Assembly (NCBI GenBank): GCA_016933915.1
Contig: JAFFZZ010000055.1
Span: 62,001-126,000 of the forward strand
Reading direction: 5' to 3'
Source: Candidatus Babeliaceae bacterium
Lineage (GTDB): Bacteria; Babelota; Babeliae; Babelales; Babelaceae
Length of the DNA: 64,000 nucleotides
Shown: one piece after another, positions 52,867 to 61,872 of the stretch
How the letters are laid out: the number at the start of each line of letters is the position of its first letter
Position numbering within the stretch: the stretch's first letter is position 1
Made by a program: the position numbers and the translations under genes
Notes under the pieces: generated by a model
Told to the model about the DNA's origin: nothing
What the model saw: only the letters and a program-made list of their open reading frames with translations
The model's database searches: none

Positions 52867-54435
52867 ATGAGATGGCAAGATACGGCGATGCGCCTTGGCA
52901 TTATTCTCCTCGTTGTCTGGGGAGTTAATATCCTTATTTCATGGGGAATGAATAGATATTTTGGGTCACAAAGGCCTACGACACAGGAATCGGTGCAGAC
53001 CGGTGAGCGTGTTGCTATTGTAGCAAAAGAAATTGAGCAGCCGCGAAAATTAGAGATGGATTTTGTTGATACGCCACGGGTGGGTGTTGACGAGCGTGCC
53101 GTTGCTAAGGGACGCGACATGACCTACCAGTTTTCGACTTTTGGTGCGTCGCTCGATTCCGTCGAAGAGACTCGCTTGCTCGGCGGCTCTGTCGGTGAGT
53201 TGGTTGTTCTTGCCCCATGTGGTCCTGAGGAGCGTGAACATCGAGCTCTGATGGTTGCGTTTGATGAAATGACACCATTCTTTTATCAAAATATGGGTTC
53301 TAAAGAAGAGGCGGGGGTTCGGAGTATAACCTATGTTGGTGAATCACCGCATGTTCGTGTCACTAAAGAGTTTCGCATCCCTTCTGAGGGGGTTACCGTT
53401 GAACTTGTTTTGACTGTTGAACCGCTAAAAGATGGTGGAACGGTTCATCCACGACTCTTCCTGCCGTCACCGCACCTTTCCGATTTAGTGGGACGTGATG
53501 TGATATCTGCAGTGATAGCCGGTCTCAATAAACCGCTTGAAAAGTGGTCGATTGCTGATGCAACGAAGGAGGTTGCGTGGGCGTTGCCAGAGATAGTGGG
53601 TGTCCAAGATAAATATTTTGTTTTTGCTATGGTCAAGGACAGCGATGCTTTTGCTCGTCGCACCTATTTCCGTCAAGAGCAAGGGAATCGTCTTACTGCC
53701 ATTGTTGAAGGTCCTGCGGTGAAAAAGAAAACAACATGGCACCTTTCTCTTTACTTTGGGCCTAAGGAGGCTGCACGTTTAGCTGAAGTTGATAAACGGT
53801 TGGAAAAACTTCTTGAATATGGCTGGCTTGCACCTATTTCGAAAGCCTTAATGTTTTTGTTGAACTTTTTGAATCGGTATGTCCATAACTATGGGTTTGC
53901 CATTATCTTGTTAACGCTTTTGATTCGGCTGGTGATGTTACCGTTGACATCCCGTGGCGAGGACAGCATGAGAAAGCAAAAAGAGTTTTCGCGTAAACTG
54001 AAATTGCTTGAACAAAAATATGCAGATGATCCCGAAAGGCTAGCTCAGGAGCGGGTTGTTCTTGTCAAAGAACACGGCCTGTTGCCAGGAGGTTGTTTGC
54101 CGCTCTTGCTACAAGTTCCGATTTTCTTTGCATTAAGTTGGGCGTTGAATAGTTCCATTGAACTCTACCGTGCACCATTTATCTGGTGGATGAAAGATCT
54201 TTCGGCAAGTGATCCATCATATATTTTGCCGATTTTGGCTGGTTTAAGCATTTATTTAACGACAGGTTCGACCACGGGAAATGATCCGCGTCAAAAAATT
54301 GCTATGGTTATTATGAGCCTTGTATTCGCTGGTGTTGCTCTTAATATGTCCGTTGGTCTATTGCTTTTCATTTGCGCAAGTAGCTTTTTTGGGTATGCGC
54401 AGACAGTGTTAATGAAAAAGTGGCGTCGCGCATGA
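52867..54435 (+). CDS. yidC: Membrane protein insertase YidC
   Basis: The 522-residue protein has the Gram-negative YidC plan: an N-terminal membrane segment (about 8-27), a large periplasmic domain (about 30-320) and a C-terminal five-helix core. The core contains NYGFAIILLTLLIRLVMLPL (with the conserved Arg, about residue 358), the cytoplasmic coiled coil, the GGCLPLLLQVPIFFALSWAL motif and a final helix. YidC inserts membrane proteins with or without SecYEG. Its stop overlaps the recR ATG (ATGA). The usual rnpA-yidD-yidC order is not present. Confidence 0.95.
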   Translation: MRWQDTAMRLGIILLVVWGVNILISWGMNRYFGSQRPTTQESVQTGERVAIVAKEIEQPRKLEMDFVDTPRVGVDERAVAKGRDMTYQFSTFGASLDSVEETRLLGGSVGELVVLAPCGPEEREHRALMVAFDEMTPFFYQNMGSKEEAGVRSITYVGESPHVRVTKEFRIPSEGVTVELVLTVEPLKDGGTVHPRLFLPSPHLSDLVGRDVISAVIAGLNKPLEKWSIADATKEVAWALPEIVGVQDKYFVFAMVKDSDAFARRTYFRQEQGNRLTAIVEGPAVKKKTTWHLSLYFGPKEAARLAEVDKRLEKLLEYGWLAPISKALMFLLNFLNRYVHNYGFAIILLTLLIRLVMLPLTSRGEDSMRKQKEFSRKLKLLEQKYADDPERLAQERVVLVKEHGLLPGGCLPLLLQVPIFFALSWALNSSIELYRAPFIWWMKDLSASDPSYILPILAGLSIYLTTGSTTGNDPRQKIAMVIMSLVFAGVALNMSVGLLLFICASSFFGYAQTVLMKKWRRA

Positions 54436-55034
54436 TTGATCAACTTCCTCATTTGTCGCAATTGTTAAAGCAGTTGCAACGAGTTCCGTATCTTGCATCG
54501 AAGAATATTTACCGAGTTGCTCACCATTTTCTATCTCTCTCTCCAGAGCAGATGCGGCAATTTTGTGAGGTGTTGCATACCGCGCATCGTGAGCTGATAA
54601 AATGCCCGCGGTGCTGTGCATGGCAGGAACGGGCAGGAAATTGTCCTTTCTGCGATTCGCTACGGCGTGATCAGACAATCATATGTGTGGTTGAGACATG
54701 GCATGATCTGTTGGCGGTTGAAAAGACAGGTGGATATAAGGGAGCGTACCATGTTTTGGGGGCGGCCCTTTCTCCGCTTGAGGGAATTGGCCCTGAACAT
54801 CTTTCTGTTGCACAGTTACGTAGTCGCCTAGATAATGGGACCTGCCGTGAAATAATTTTGGCATGCAATCAGACTCCCGAAGGCGACGCGACAGCTTCGT
54901 ATGTAGCGCGCAGTCTTGATGGGACCGAGGTGGCTATTTCACGGCTTGCTCGCGGATTGCCTGTTGGTGCGACGCTTGAGTATATGGATAAATTGACGTT
55001 AAATAAAGCTCTTTCTGAGCGTAGGGTTTTTTAA
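54432..55034 (+). CDS. recR: Recombination protein RecR
   Basis: The 200-residue product is RecR, which loads RecA at gaps with RecF and RecO. The zinc finger CPRCCAWQERAGNCPFC lies at about residues 57-73, followed by the Toprim domain (ICVVETWHDLLAVEKTGGYKG, then VLGAALSPLEGIGP). The N-terminal helix-hairpin-helix reads LQRVPYLASKNIYRVA, where the usual GIG is replaced by YLA, so DNA binding there may differ. The ATG at 54432 overlaps the yidC stop. The peptidase gene follows without a gap. Confidence 0.94.
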   Translation: MIDQLPHLSQLLKQLQRVPYLASKNIYRVAHHFLSLSPEQMRQFCEVLHTAHRELIKCPRCCAWQERAGNCPFCDSLRRDQTIICVVETWHDLLAVEKTGGYKGAYHVLGAALSPLEGIGPEHLSVAQLRSRLDNGTCREIILACNQTPEGDATASYVARSLDGTEVAISRLARGLPVGATLEYMDKLTLNKALSERRVF

Positions 55035-56339
55035 ATGGTACATAATGGCGCAGTTTTCAGTCAGAGGCGTGCAGCTCTTGCTAAACGTGTTGGATCCCCT
55101 GTTTTTCTTATCGGTGGTTTTGAAGTGGTTTCTGGGCCATTTGTTCAGGAGAGTTCCTTTTTTTATTTTACCGGTATTTCTGAACCGGGTCTTACTTGTC
55201 TGATAGATGCTGACGGAAGATCTACTCTTTTTGTTCCGAAGTATCCAGCTTATCGTACCCAATGGACTGAGTCTCTGTGTGTGGCTGATACGGCGACAGC
55301 TCAAAAATATGGGTTTGACTCTGTTGAATTTCTTGGCGCAGAAACTCCTAATTTAAATATTTCTTTTTTCAGTCCTCAGGATTGTTGGCATCGTTTAATT
55401 GAAGTGCTTTTGCATGTTGCCGAAAAGCATGGAAAGGTTGGGACTGTTCTCAATAATGAGTTTCTCTGTCGTCTTTTTTTACTCTTCCCTGAGTTGAGAA
55501 ACGTCTCTGTCGATGTGATGAGAGAGATTGCTGTTTTACGAAGAAAAAAGGATGCAGGTGAGGTTGGTTTGCTTCGTGATGCAGCTCGAATGACGGCAAC
55601 AGCACAGCTTGAAATTGCTGGGGTGCTGAGAGAAGAAGACTGTACAGAGGGGATCCTCCAGAAATCATTCGAAGTCTATTTTTTGGGTCTCGGAGCACAG
55701 ACTGCTTTTACTCCAATTGTGGCTGCAGGTGCTAACTCTACGGTCGTACATCATCAGTCTGCAGATAAGATAATCAGTAATGATGAGACTGTTGTTTTTG
55801 ATGCAGGAGCGCGTCTCAATGGATATTGTGCCGATATAACGCGAACATATCCCGTCTCTGGAACTTTCAGCAAGCGCCAACGTGAAATCTATGAGATTGT
55901 TTTAGAAACCCAGGAGCGGGTTATTGAGATGGCACGGCCGGGAGTATATCTTTCCAATAAAAATGAGCCTGAAAAATCGCTTTACCATGAAGCAAAGCGT
56001 TCCTTTGCTAAATATGGCCTTGATGAGTACTTCGTTCACGGTATAGGCCATTTTATTGGTCTGGATGTGCATGACGTGGGGGATCCTTCAGAACCTTTGC
56101 AGCCTGGTGATTGTTTCACCATCGAGCCGGGTCTCTATCTGTCTAACGAGGGCATTGGTGTCCGTATTGAAGATATGTTTACCATTACAGATGATGGAAA
56201 GCTCGAGTCAATATCGACAGATCTTTTACCACGACAGGTAAAGGATGTCGAAGCGACTATGGCAGCTCTTGCGACGATGTGCGCATGCGAGGAATGTGCT
56301 GTAGAAGACGATGAGTGTTGCTGTGGCTGTGACGACTAA
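55035..56339 (+). CDS. Xaa-Pro aminopeptidase (M24B) with Cys-rich C-terminal tail
   Basis: The 434-residue protein has an N-terminal creatinase-type domain (about 1-165) and a pita-bread metallopeptidase domain with its metal ligands in order: FDAGARLNGYCADITRTYP (two Asp), HGIGHFIGLDVHD (His), FTIEPGLY (Glu) and IEDMF (Glu). It probably removes N-terminal residues before proline, as PepP does. The last 19 residues (416-434) hold seven cysteines and many acidic residues (CACEEC, then ECCCGCDD), an unusual candidate metal-binding tail. It starts at the base after the recR stop. Its end overlaps the convergent antiporter by four bases. Confidence 0.93.
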   Translation: MVHNGAVFSQRRAALAKRVGSPVFLIGGFEVVSGPFVQESSFFYFTGISEPGLTCLIDADGRSTLFVPKYPAYRTQWTESLCVADTATAQKYGFDSVEFLGAETPNLNISFFSPQDCWHRLIEVLLHVAEKHGKVGTVLNNEFLCRLFLLFPELRNVSVDVMREIAVLRRKKDAGEVGLLRDAARMTATAQLEIAGVLREEDCTEGILQKSFEVYFLGLGAQTAFTPIVAAGANSTVVHHQSADKIISNDETVVFDAGARLNGYCADITRTYPVSGTFSKRQREIYEIVLETQERVIEMARPGVYLSNKNEPEKSLYHEAKRSFAKYGLDEYFVHGIGHFIGLDVHDVGDPSEPLQPGDCFTIEPGLYLSNEGIGVRIEDMFTITDDGKLESISTDLLPRQVKDVEATMAALATMCACEECAVEDDECCCGCDD

Positions 56340-57934
56340 ATTGTTGTTCGTTTGGCTCGCCAATTTCTAATAAGTAGCATACCGATGGTGATAGCCGCGC
56401 CAGATGAAGCTGCGATGGCATAAGAGGTCCAGAGTCCCCATTGGTACGTGAGGCCGGTAATCAAAAATGCGATACAGCTTCCGATAAGCGCCGGTGTTGC
56501 GTAACTCATAAGGGTGCGGACGTGGTCCATCTGGTATGCCCCTGCGCTCATGGCTGTTACTACGGTAGCGTCGGTAATTGGTGAAAAATGAGCTCCGGCG
56601 ACTGATCCAGCTAAAAGAGCTCCGAGAGATGCAAAGAAAAGCGGGATGTTGGCAGGGATGAGAGGAGGTGTCGTTGTTGCCAATGATGCAAGTGTTTTTA
56701 TCGTAAGAGGCATGAGAACGGCAATTGTTCCCCAGGAAGATCCTGTTGATGCAGTAGTTGCGGAGGCAAGAACGAAGATAATAAAAGGGAGTATGAAGAG
56801 CGGTAGTGTGGTCGAGATCAGTTGTGCTATATAGCTTCCTGTCTGCAAATCAGTGTTAAGGATATAGCCGAAGGTAAACGCGAGGACGAGAACGATAAGC
56901 GAATCTTTCATGAGCATAAAGCCATCTACTGCTGATTTTCCAATTGTATAAGTGACGGATTTCCTTTTCTGGGCGAACATGAGCAGGGTGATAGTTATGA
57001 GAGTAACGATACTGGCCGCGAGAAGACTCCAGGTTGTATTTGCATTTTTCAGTGTTTCAACAATACCTCGGGTTCCCCCTGATAGCCAGCTGCCACCGGT
57101 CCAGAGAATGAATCCAATTACAGCGCAGATAAAGATCGATATTGGTACCAGAAAACTGGCCAATGAGCCTTGCGTATTTTCAGTCTGTTGTCTGCCGGGA
57201 AGCGGCTTTTTGCCGCCGAAAAGATTCCCTGTTGCTTCGGCGATAATTTCTTGCTGATGCATGCTGCCAAAGCTTAATTGCCTCCTGACTATGAACCATG
57301 CAGATCCTATAATAAAAATTGCATAAAAAACGAAAGGGATGGTGGTGAGGTAGATAATAAGGGGGTCTCCATTGATAAGGGGGGTGATACCAACTTCATC
57401 AGAGATTCCTGCTGCATTAAGCTGCGCGAGAATAGTGGCCCCCCATGTTGATGCTGGTATAAGCACGCAAAGTGCTGAGCTCATTGCATTAAGGAGAAAT
57501 GCCAGTTTGACCCGTGGAATTTTATATGCGTCAGTGAGGGGGCGCATGATAGCTCCCGTGATGAGGCTGTTCAGAAAATCGTCAATGAAGAACAGGAGAG
57601 ACAGCATAAGCGAAGAGGTCTCAACTGCTCGTTTGCTCCTGAGTTGTGAGCGTAAGAGCTGTGTGTAAGCACTCACACCACCCATATGGGTAATTAGTTC
57701 GATAATAGTACCGAGGCAGCCGAGGAAGAGAAAGAGGTAAATTCGGTCTAGATCGCTGAGAACGGTTGTGAGAGCATTGAAAAGATGAGAAAGAACGGCA
57801 ATTGGTGCTGGTCCCACAACGATAATTGATGCTGTGACAATACCAAGCGCAAGTGAAGCGATAACCCGTTTGGTTAACGCGGCAGTTACGAGCACGAGAA
57901 GTGGCGGGATTATTGATGTCCAGGTTGGATTCAT
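56336..57934 (-). CDS. NhaC-family Na+/H+ antiporter-like membrane protein
   Basis: The 532-residue protein has about 11-12 hydrophobic segments. The N-terminal TSIIPPLLVLVTAALTKRVI, the FFIDDFLNSLITGAIMRPLTD segment, the SSALCVLIPASTWGATILAQL stretch and the C-terminal GSVAGAHFSPITDATVV segment match the NhaC-type antiporter family. It likely exchanges Na+ (or another small ion or organic anion) for protons across the inner membrane; the substrate cannot be fixed from sequence. An AAAGGTG ribosome site supports the start. It converges on the peptidase gene. Confidence 0.88.
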   Translation of the reverse strand: MNPTWTSIIPPLLVLVTAALTKRVIASLALGIVTASIIVVGPAPIAVLSHLFNALTTVLSDLDRIYLFLFLGCLGTIIELITHMGGVSAYTQLLRSQLRSKRAVETSSLMLSLLFFIDDFLNSLITGAIMRPLTDAYKIPRVKLAFLLNAMSSALCVLIPASTWGATILAQLNAAGISDEVGITPLINGDPLIIYLTTIPFVFYAIFIIGSAWFIVRRQLSFGSMHQQEIIAEATGNLFGGKKPLPGRQQTENTQGSLASFLVPISIFICAVIGFILWTGGSWLSGGTRGIVETLKNANTTWSLLAASIVTLITITLLMFAQKRKSVTYTIGKSAVDGFMLMKDSLIVLVLAFTFGYILNTDLQTGSYIAQLISTTLPLFILPFIIFVLASATTASTGSSWGTIAVLMPLTIKTLASLATTTPPLIPANIPLFFASLGALLAGSVAGAHFSPITDATVVTAMSAGAYQMDHVRTLMSYATPALIGSCIAFLITGLTYQWGLWTSYAIAASSGAAITIGMLLIRNWRAKRTTI

Positions 57935-58041
57935 AAAACACCTTTTTCTTATGGGGAGATTTGACCAAGTGTTGGTTGTCCCGTATACTACAAAAGTTCG
58001 GTTTCTTTACCGGTAATGGACATAGTATAAAGGTTTGCGTC

Positions 58042-58485
58042 ATGGATATGAATAAAACATTTTTTAATAAAAAAGAAGAACATACGCCGCAGTGGCATTT
58101 AATCGATGCAAGTGGAAAAATTGTTGGTCGTTTAGCAACAGAAATAGCTGATCTGTTGCGGGGGCGCAATGAACCTACGTATACGCCACATGGTGACTGT
58201 GGAAACTATGTCGTAGTAATCAATGCTGACAAATTGGTCTTTACCGGTGCTAAGGCTGATGAAAAAGAGTATGTCTGGTATACCGGTTGGCGCAGTGGTC
58301 AAAAAAGGGCAACTGTCCCACAAAAGCAAGCTCGCGACCATGAATTTGTGCTTCGACATGCCGTAAAGGGGATGCTCCCTCGTAATAAACAGGCAAACAA
58401 ACAGATTGATCGTCTTAAAATTTATGCCAATGCCCAACATCCGCATGCGGCGCAGATTACTGGTTTTCCGGCAAAAAAAGTTTAA
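58042..58485 (+). CDS. rplM: 50S ribosomal protein L13
   Basis: The 147-residue protein has the L13 pattern: WHLIDASGKIVGRLATEIAD, LLRGRNEPTYTPHGDCGNYV, KEYVWYTGWRSG and HAVKGMLPRNKQANKQIDRL, followed by the YANAQHPHAAQ ending. The ATG at 58042 is chosen because AAAGG lies eight bases upstream. rpsI, which normally follows rplM, is absent: a strong terminator comes directly after. Confidence 0.96.
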   Translation: MDMNKTFFNKKEEHTPQWHLIDASGKIVGRLATEIADLLRGRNEPTYTPHGDCGNYVVVINADKLVFTGAKADEKEYVWYTGWRSGQKRATVPQKQARDHEFVLRHAVKGMLPRNKQANKQIDRLKIYANAQHPHAAQITGFPAKKV

Positions 58486-58514
58486 AAAAACTACGATTTA
58501 TCTTTATTAATTTT

Positions 58515-58556
58515 AAAAGACCTCTATTCGTACATTGAATAGAGGTCTTTTTCTGT
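58515..58556 (+). terminator. Rho-independent terminator after rplM
   Basis: AAAGACCTCTATTC (58516-58529) pairs perfectly with GAATAGAGGTCTTT (58537-58550) around a seven-base loop and is followed by more T residues. This is a strong terminator. Confidence 0.95.
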
Positions 58557-58678
58557 TCTTTCGTTAGCCTTCTCAATGGATATTGTTTTTCGATAAAAAT
58601 ATATTGAAAAACAATATTGCCTGTGGTACCATATCTTTGATTGAAGATTTTTGGGTCCTTTTTAAGGGAAGGTTATGT

Positions 58679-59170
58679 ATGAAGTTTTGTTCATTAGCAT
58701 CCTTTGCTCGTTTTTTGAGTATATCCCGTTTTGGGGTCCTGTTTCTTGCCTTTTTACAGTGTATTGGTTGGATTTACTTCTGGATTTTTGCCGGAACGTT
58801 TTCTTACCCTCAGCGGATGCTTGGGTTGATAGTGGATGGGGTAGCTCTCTGGCTTCTTCTTTCGAGTTTGGGGAATGTTTTTCATCTCCTTGGAATCGCG
58901 CAGAAGGGGCAGCTATTAGTCTCTCCGGTTGCCCACTTCGCGCGACGTGCAGCACTTTTTCTTTTAGGGTGGACGGCGTATGCACCTGTGCAGAGAGCTC
59001 TCGAATTGCTTATAGAAACGATGCATAATCCAGTTGGTCAGCGTGAGCTTGCTTTTTCTATTGGAACAACTGATCTGATACGGTTTATGATTTTTGCTGG
59101 CCTTATGCTCTTTGCGTTTGCTGTGCAACAGGGTGTTGCGCTACGCGAAGATCAGATTTTTACGGTCTAG
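58679..59170 (+). CDS. DUF2975-like membrane protein
   Basis: The 163-residue protein has four predicted membrane segments (about 13-37, 46-66, 88-104 and 133-153) and the DUF2975 layout. Family members are often encoded directly upstream of a small HTH regulator, as here (the next gene starts eight bases later). The ATG at 58679 has AAGGGAAGG upstream; a longer frame from 58583 lacks a ribosome site. The role is unknown; such pairs are thought to be membrane sensor/regulator units. Confidence 0.75.
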   Translation: MKFCSLASFARFLSISRFGVLFLAFLQCIGWIYFWIFAGTFSYPQRMLGLIVDGVALWLLLSSLGNVFHLLGIAQKGQLLVSPVAHFARRAALFLLGWTAYAPVQRALELLIETMHNPVGQRELAFSIGTTDLIRFMIFAGLMLFAFAVQQGVALREDQIFTV

Positions 59171-59177
59171 GTGTCTT

Positions 59178-59459
59178 ATGCCGATTGTTGTGCGTTTGGA
59201 TGAGCTTATGGCGCGCAGGAAAATGAGGTTGAATGAGTTGTCTTCTGAGGTTGGTATAACTGAGGCAAATTTATCCATATTAAAAACAGGAAAGGCGCGT
59301 GCGATTCGATTCTCTACTCTGGATGCACTCTGTAAGGTGCTTGAATGCCAGCCTGGTGACATCTTAGCATATGAGCTGGATATGACGGAAAATCGGCTGA
59401 CGGGTGAAAGCGGGTTAAGTGCAAATGGGGGTGAGGATGAGTTTGATCTAGAGAAATAA
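59178..59459 (+). CDS. Xre/Cro-type HTH regulator (YozG-like)
   Basis: The 93-residue protein has a Cro/CI helix-turn-helix (about 7-65): LDELMARRKMRLNELSSEVG, ITEANLSILKTGKARAIRFS and TLDALCKVLECQPGDILAYE. This is the small HTH family that accompanies DUF2975 proteins. The last 25 residues are acidic and probably disordered. It is probably autoregulatory or acts with the preceding membrane protein. Confidence 0.88.
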   Translation: MPIVVRLDELMARRKMRLNELSSEVGITEANLSILKTGKARAIRFSTLDALCKVLECQPGDILAYELDMTENRLTGESGLSANGGEDEFDLEK

Positions 59460-59553
59460 AATTATTCACACCCAGCTCTCTTTTGTGCTCCGTGGGGGCT
59501 GGGCAGTGATAAACAGTTTCTTGTGACATAGAAGCAGAAGCATAAATGTGTGG

Positions 59554-59587
59554 AAGACGCTCTGTTTACCGGAGCGTCTTTTTTATT
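59554..59587 (+). terminator. Rho-independent terminator after the DUF2975/HTH pair
   Basis: AAGACGCTC (59554-59562) pairs with GAGCGTCTT (59572-59580) around a nine-base loop and is followed by TTTTATT. Confidence 0.85.
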
Positions 59588-59812
59588 AGTTTTAGTCTTT
59601 GGTTTAAATTTAAAGTGGTGAACTTAAACAAAAAAGTGAGGTTTGAAAAATGAATTTTGCATATTTAAATTTTGATTAAATGGTGCCGTGGTTTTTATTA
59701 TCAACTGCTGATAATTGATGTATAGATGAAAATTTGAGGAAGGTTCTTGAGGTGTAAAAACTCGGTTTGGTATTTTACAAGTTGGTGAACTGATCAGTTA
59801 AAAGGTGATTAA

Positions 59813-59984
59813 TGGGCGATTAATATCTCTCGCTTTAATGCTCTAGCAAAATGGGTTGAGCAGGTTCGTGATCGAAATATCCCAATTGTTATGGTAACTT
59901 CTGAATGGAATACAAATGAGAGCGATATATCTTGAGAATTTGAAGGAAAAGGCTTCTTGGCGTAAGGCAGCAAGTGCAGTTTAG
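59813..59984 (+). pseudogene. Possible gene remnant, frameshifted
   Basis: From 59813 to 59935 one frame, without a start codon, reads protein-like sequence (NISRFNALAKWVEQVRDRNI then PIVMVTSEWNTNES). From 59916 a second frame continues for 22 codons (MRAIYLENLKEKASWRKAAS) to a stop at 59982. Two adjacent protein-like pieces in different frames suggest the 3' remains of an inactivated gene. The family is not recognisable from such short pieces. Confidence 0.3.
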
Positions 59985-60013
59985 CTTTTGGAAGTGCTTA
60001 AAAGGAGATTTTT

Positions 60014-60712
60014 ATGTGCTGCTTTGTTCCTCGCGAACGTGATATTATTGTCGATCTGACGCATACGCTTGATAATGTTGTTCCTACCTGGGAGGGAACG
60101 TCTGGTTTTGAGCAGCTCCTGCTTGAGCAGTTCGAAGGTCCTGATCTCCAATTTCGTGAGTATGCTTTTACTATGCGAGCGGGAACAGGGACACATATTG
60201 ATGCTCCGGCTCATGGGCTGAGTGATGGAACCACTGTTGATAACCTTTCGCTTGCTACCTTGCATGTCCCGTGCGTAGTGATTGATGTATCTGCCTGTGC
60301 AGACGAAAACTTTCTTCTTTCAGTGTCTGAAATTGAGAGGTTTGAACATCTTTTTGGGAACATTATGCCAGGAACGTTGCCTGTTATACGTACCGGGTGG
60401 GATTTGCGCTGGTTTGATCCAGATCGTTACCGAAACAATCTCTGCTTTCCTTCAGTAAGTGCTGAAGCGGCTGAAGCGCTCATTAAACGAGGAGTAGTTG
60501 GTCTGGCGATTGATACTCTTTCGCCAGACCTGCCGTCAAGCGGATATCCAGTTCATAAACAGTTTTTTACTGCAGGCAAATATCTTGTAGAAAATGTGGC
60601 GAATTCTTCATTAATGCCACCTGTCGGTGGGTATGTTATAATTCTACCTTTAAAACTTTTACAGGGTGCTGAAGCTCCTGTTCGCATGATTGGTGTTTTT
60701 CAAGAAAATTGA
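60014..60712 (+). CDS. Cyclase-family (arylformamidase-like) metal hydrolase
   Basis: The 232-residue protein belongs to the cyclase superfamily (Pfam PF04199; KynB-like). It opens IIVDLTHTLDNVVPTWEG and has the metal motif GTGTHIDAPAHGL (about 57-69), VIRTGWD and AIDTLSPDLPSSGYPVHKQF. In classical members the motif begins HxGTH; here the first His is a Gly, so metal coordination may differ. Members hydrolyse amides or lactones such as formylkynurenine; the substrate is unknown here. AAGGAG precedes the ATG. Its last 77 bases overlap the convergent ankyrin-like gene. Confidence 0.85.
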   Translation: MCCFVPRERDIIVDLTHTLDNVVPTWEGTSGFEQLLLEQFEGPDLQFREYAFTMRAGTGTHIDAPAHGLSDGTTVDNLSLATLHVPCVVIDVSACADENFLLSVSEIERFEHLFGNIMPGTLPVIRTGWDLRWFDPDRYRNNLCFPSVSAEAAEALIKRGVVGLAIDTLSPDLPSSGYPVHKQFFTAGKYLVENVANSSLMPPVGGYVIILPLKLLQGAEAPVRMIGVFQEN

Positions 60713-61868
60713 TCTTTTTTTTAGATTTCTCTTCTTTAAACTTTTTTTCTATACGCCCCCAAAGGTCTTTGTTACTTTTTACTAATTCAAAGGCAGATTG
60801 CCCGTTTTTATTTTTACTAGTTAAGGCTTTGTGAAATTTTTCTGCCCAAGAATCGATATTCGCATTATTGTCCTCTGTTTTTTCATCCTTTTTCAATGCG
60901 ATAAGAGAGCATATTTTTTCAGCGATTGCCTCCAGAAATTTGTCACCTTTTTTCGCCGCCAGGTGTAAAACTGAGTTTTGGTTTATGTCGACTATGTCAA
61001 AAACTTCAAAATAGTTATCGGGAGTTTTAAAGAGTGCCCTGCTAACAGGGTCATCTGATAGCTGGAGCTTTTTTTCAGTATCGAAGAAAGAATGATTCAT
61101 CATTTCTTTAAAAAGATGATGTATTAATGGTCCATCAAATGTTAACTCGCTAAGTGCGGTGATTCTCTCTGTTTTTTCCCATTTTTCAGATTCTTTGAGG
61201 AGCCACGCGGCAGAGGGAAATTCGCCAATCGAAATAAGGAAGGCTAAGTTTGAGAACTCTTTTTTTGATGGATTTTTAAGCGGCTGGTCGGGGTATGTAC
61301 AGGTAAGTTTGTTGTTGCAAATCTGAAAAGATTTTTCAGCGGGTAAGTATTGCACAACTTCTTTAGTTAAGGAAAAATTAGATTCCTCGGATATATTGTT
61401 TTGTAGAATGATGAGAAATGGAACGATAGAGCTGCTGGCGATATTTTTTAATGTTTTTTTAGTGTTTTCTGATCGTTGAGTTTCTGTAAATGCGAGAAGT
61501 TTCTTTTGATTTTTTTTAGTTACTTTTTGTGTGAAGAGAGATACTTTGTTTTTTTCTGTTAATTTTTTCAAAAAAGCTTCGAGGAGGGAAGAGGTTTGTT
61601 TTCTGTTGTGATTGTATGACAACATGAGAGTAACAAATAAATCTACACAATGTTTTTCAAGCAGTTTGTTTTTTGTGTCCTCGGCTTCCTTTTCCAATGA
61701 ATCAAAAGCTTTTTCAAATTTTTCGATATTTCCCGTTGATAGTGCATTTTTGATATTCAAAATTTTTATATTTTGTCTTATGTTTGCCCATGATATTGCA
61801 TTAGCTTCAGTTCCAAAAAGAACAAAGATATAGAAGAAGAGGCTGAAATTCGTCGTTTTTTTAATCAT
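60636..61868 (-). CDS. Exported ankyrin-like protein
   Basis: The 410-residue protein has a signal peptide (MIKKTTNFSLFFYIFVLFGT, cleavage near EANA-I). The body is helical and Lys-rich. An ankyrin-type repeat starts near residue 298 (DINQNSVLHLAAKKGDKFLE), with a second degenerate one near 353 (NKNGQSAFELVKSN). Its plan matches the next gene upstream (61941-63047), so they are probably diverged paralogues. Its 3' end overlaps the cyclase gene on the other strand by 77 bases. The ribosome site lies inside a hairpin (61873-61914). An effector role is inference. Confidence 0.7.
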   Translation of the reverse strand: MIKKTTNFSLFFYIFVLFGTEANAISWANIRQNIKILNIKNALSTGNIEKFEKAFDSLEKEAEDTKNKLLEKHCVDLFVTLMLSYNHNRKQTSSLLEAFLKKLTEKNKVSLFTQKVTKKNQKKLLAFTETQRSENTKKTLKNIASSSIVPFLIILQNNISEESNFSLTKEVVQYLPAEKSFQICNNKLTCTYPDQPLKNPSKKEFSNLAFLISIGEFPSAAWLLKESEKWEKTERITALSELTFDGPLIHHLFKEMMNHSFFDTEKKLQLSDDPVSRALFKTPDNYFEVFDIVDINQNSVLHLAAKKGDKFLEAIAEKICSLIALKKDEKTEDNNANIDSWAEKFHKALTSKNKNGQSAFELVKSNKDLWGRIEKKFKEEKSKKKINFLEKHQSCEQELQHPVKVLKVEL

Positions 61869-61872
61869 TTTA

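Larger units (their letters stand above)
59460..60013 (+). other. Long intergenic region with hairpins and a decayed coding remnant
   Basis: This 554-base gap holds a CCCAGC/GCTGGG hairpin (59471-59503), the terminator at 59554-59587, an AT-rich stretch (59588-59810) with no reading frame, and short coding-like pieces at 59813-59984. AAGGAG at the right end serves the cyclase-family gene. No RNA gene of known type was recognised. Confidence 0.5.

Noticed and set aside
59471-59587. Hairpin region considered as SRP RNA or another small RNA
   Set aside because: The conserved SRP RNA tetraloop and internal-loop sequences are absent; it is best read as one or two terminators.
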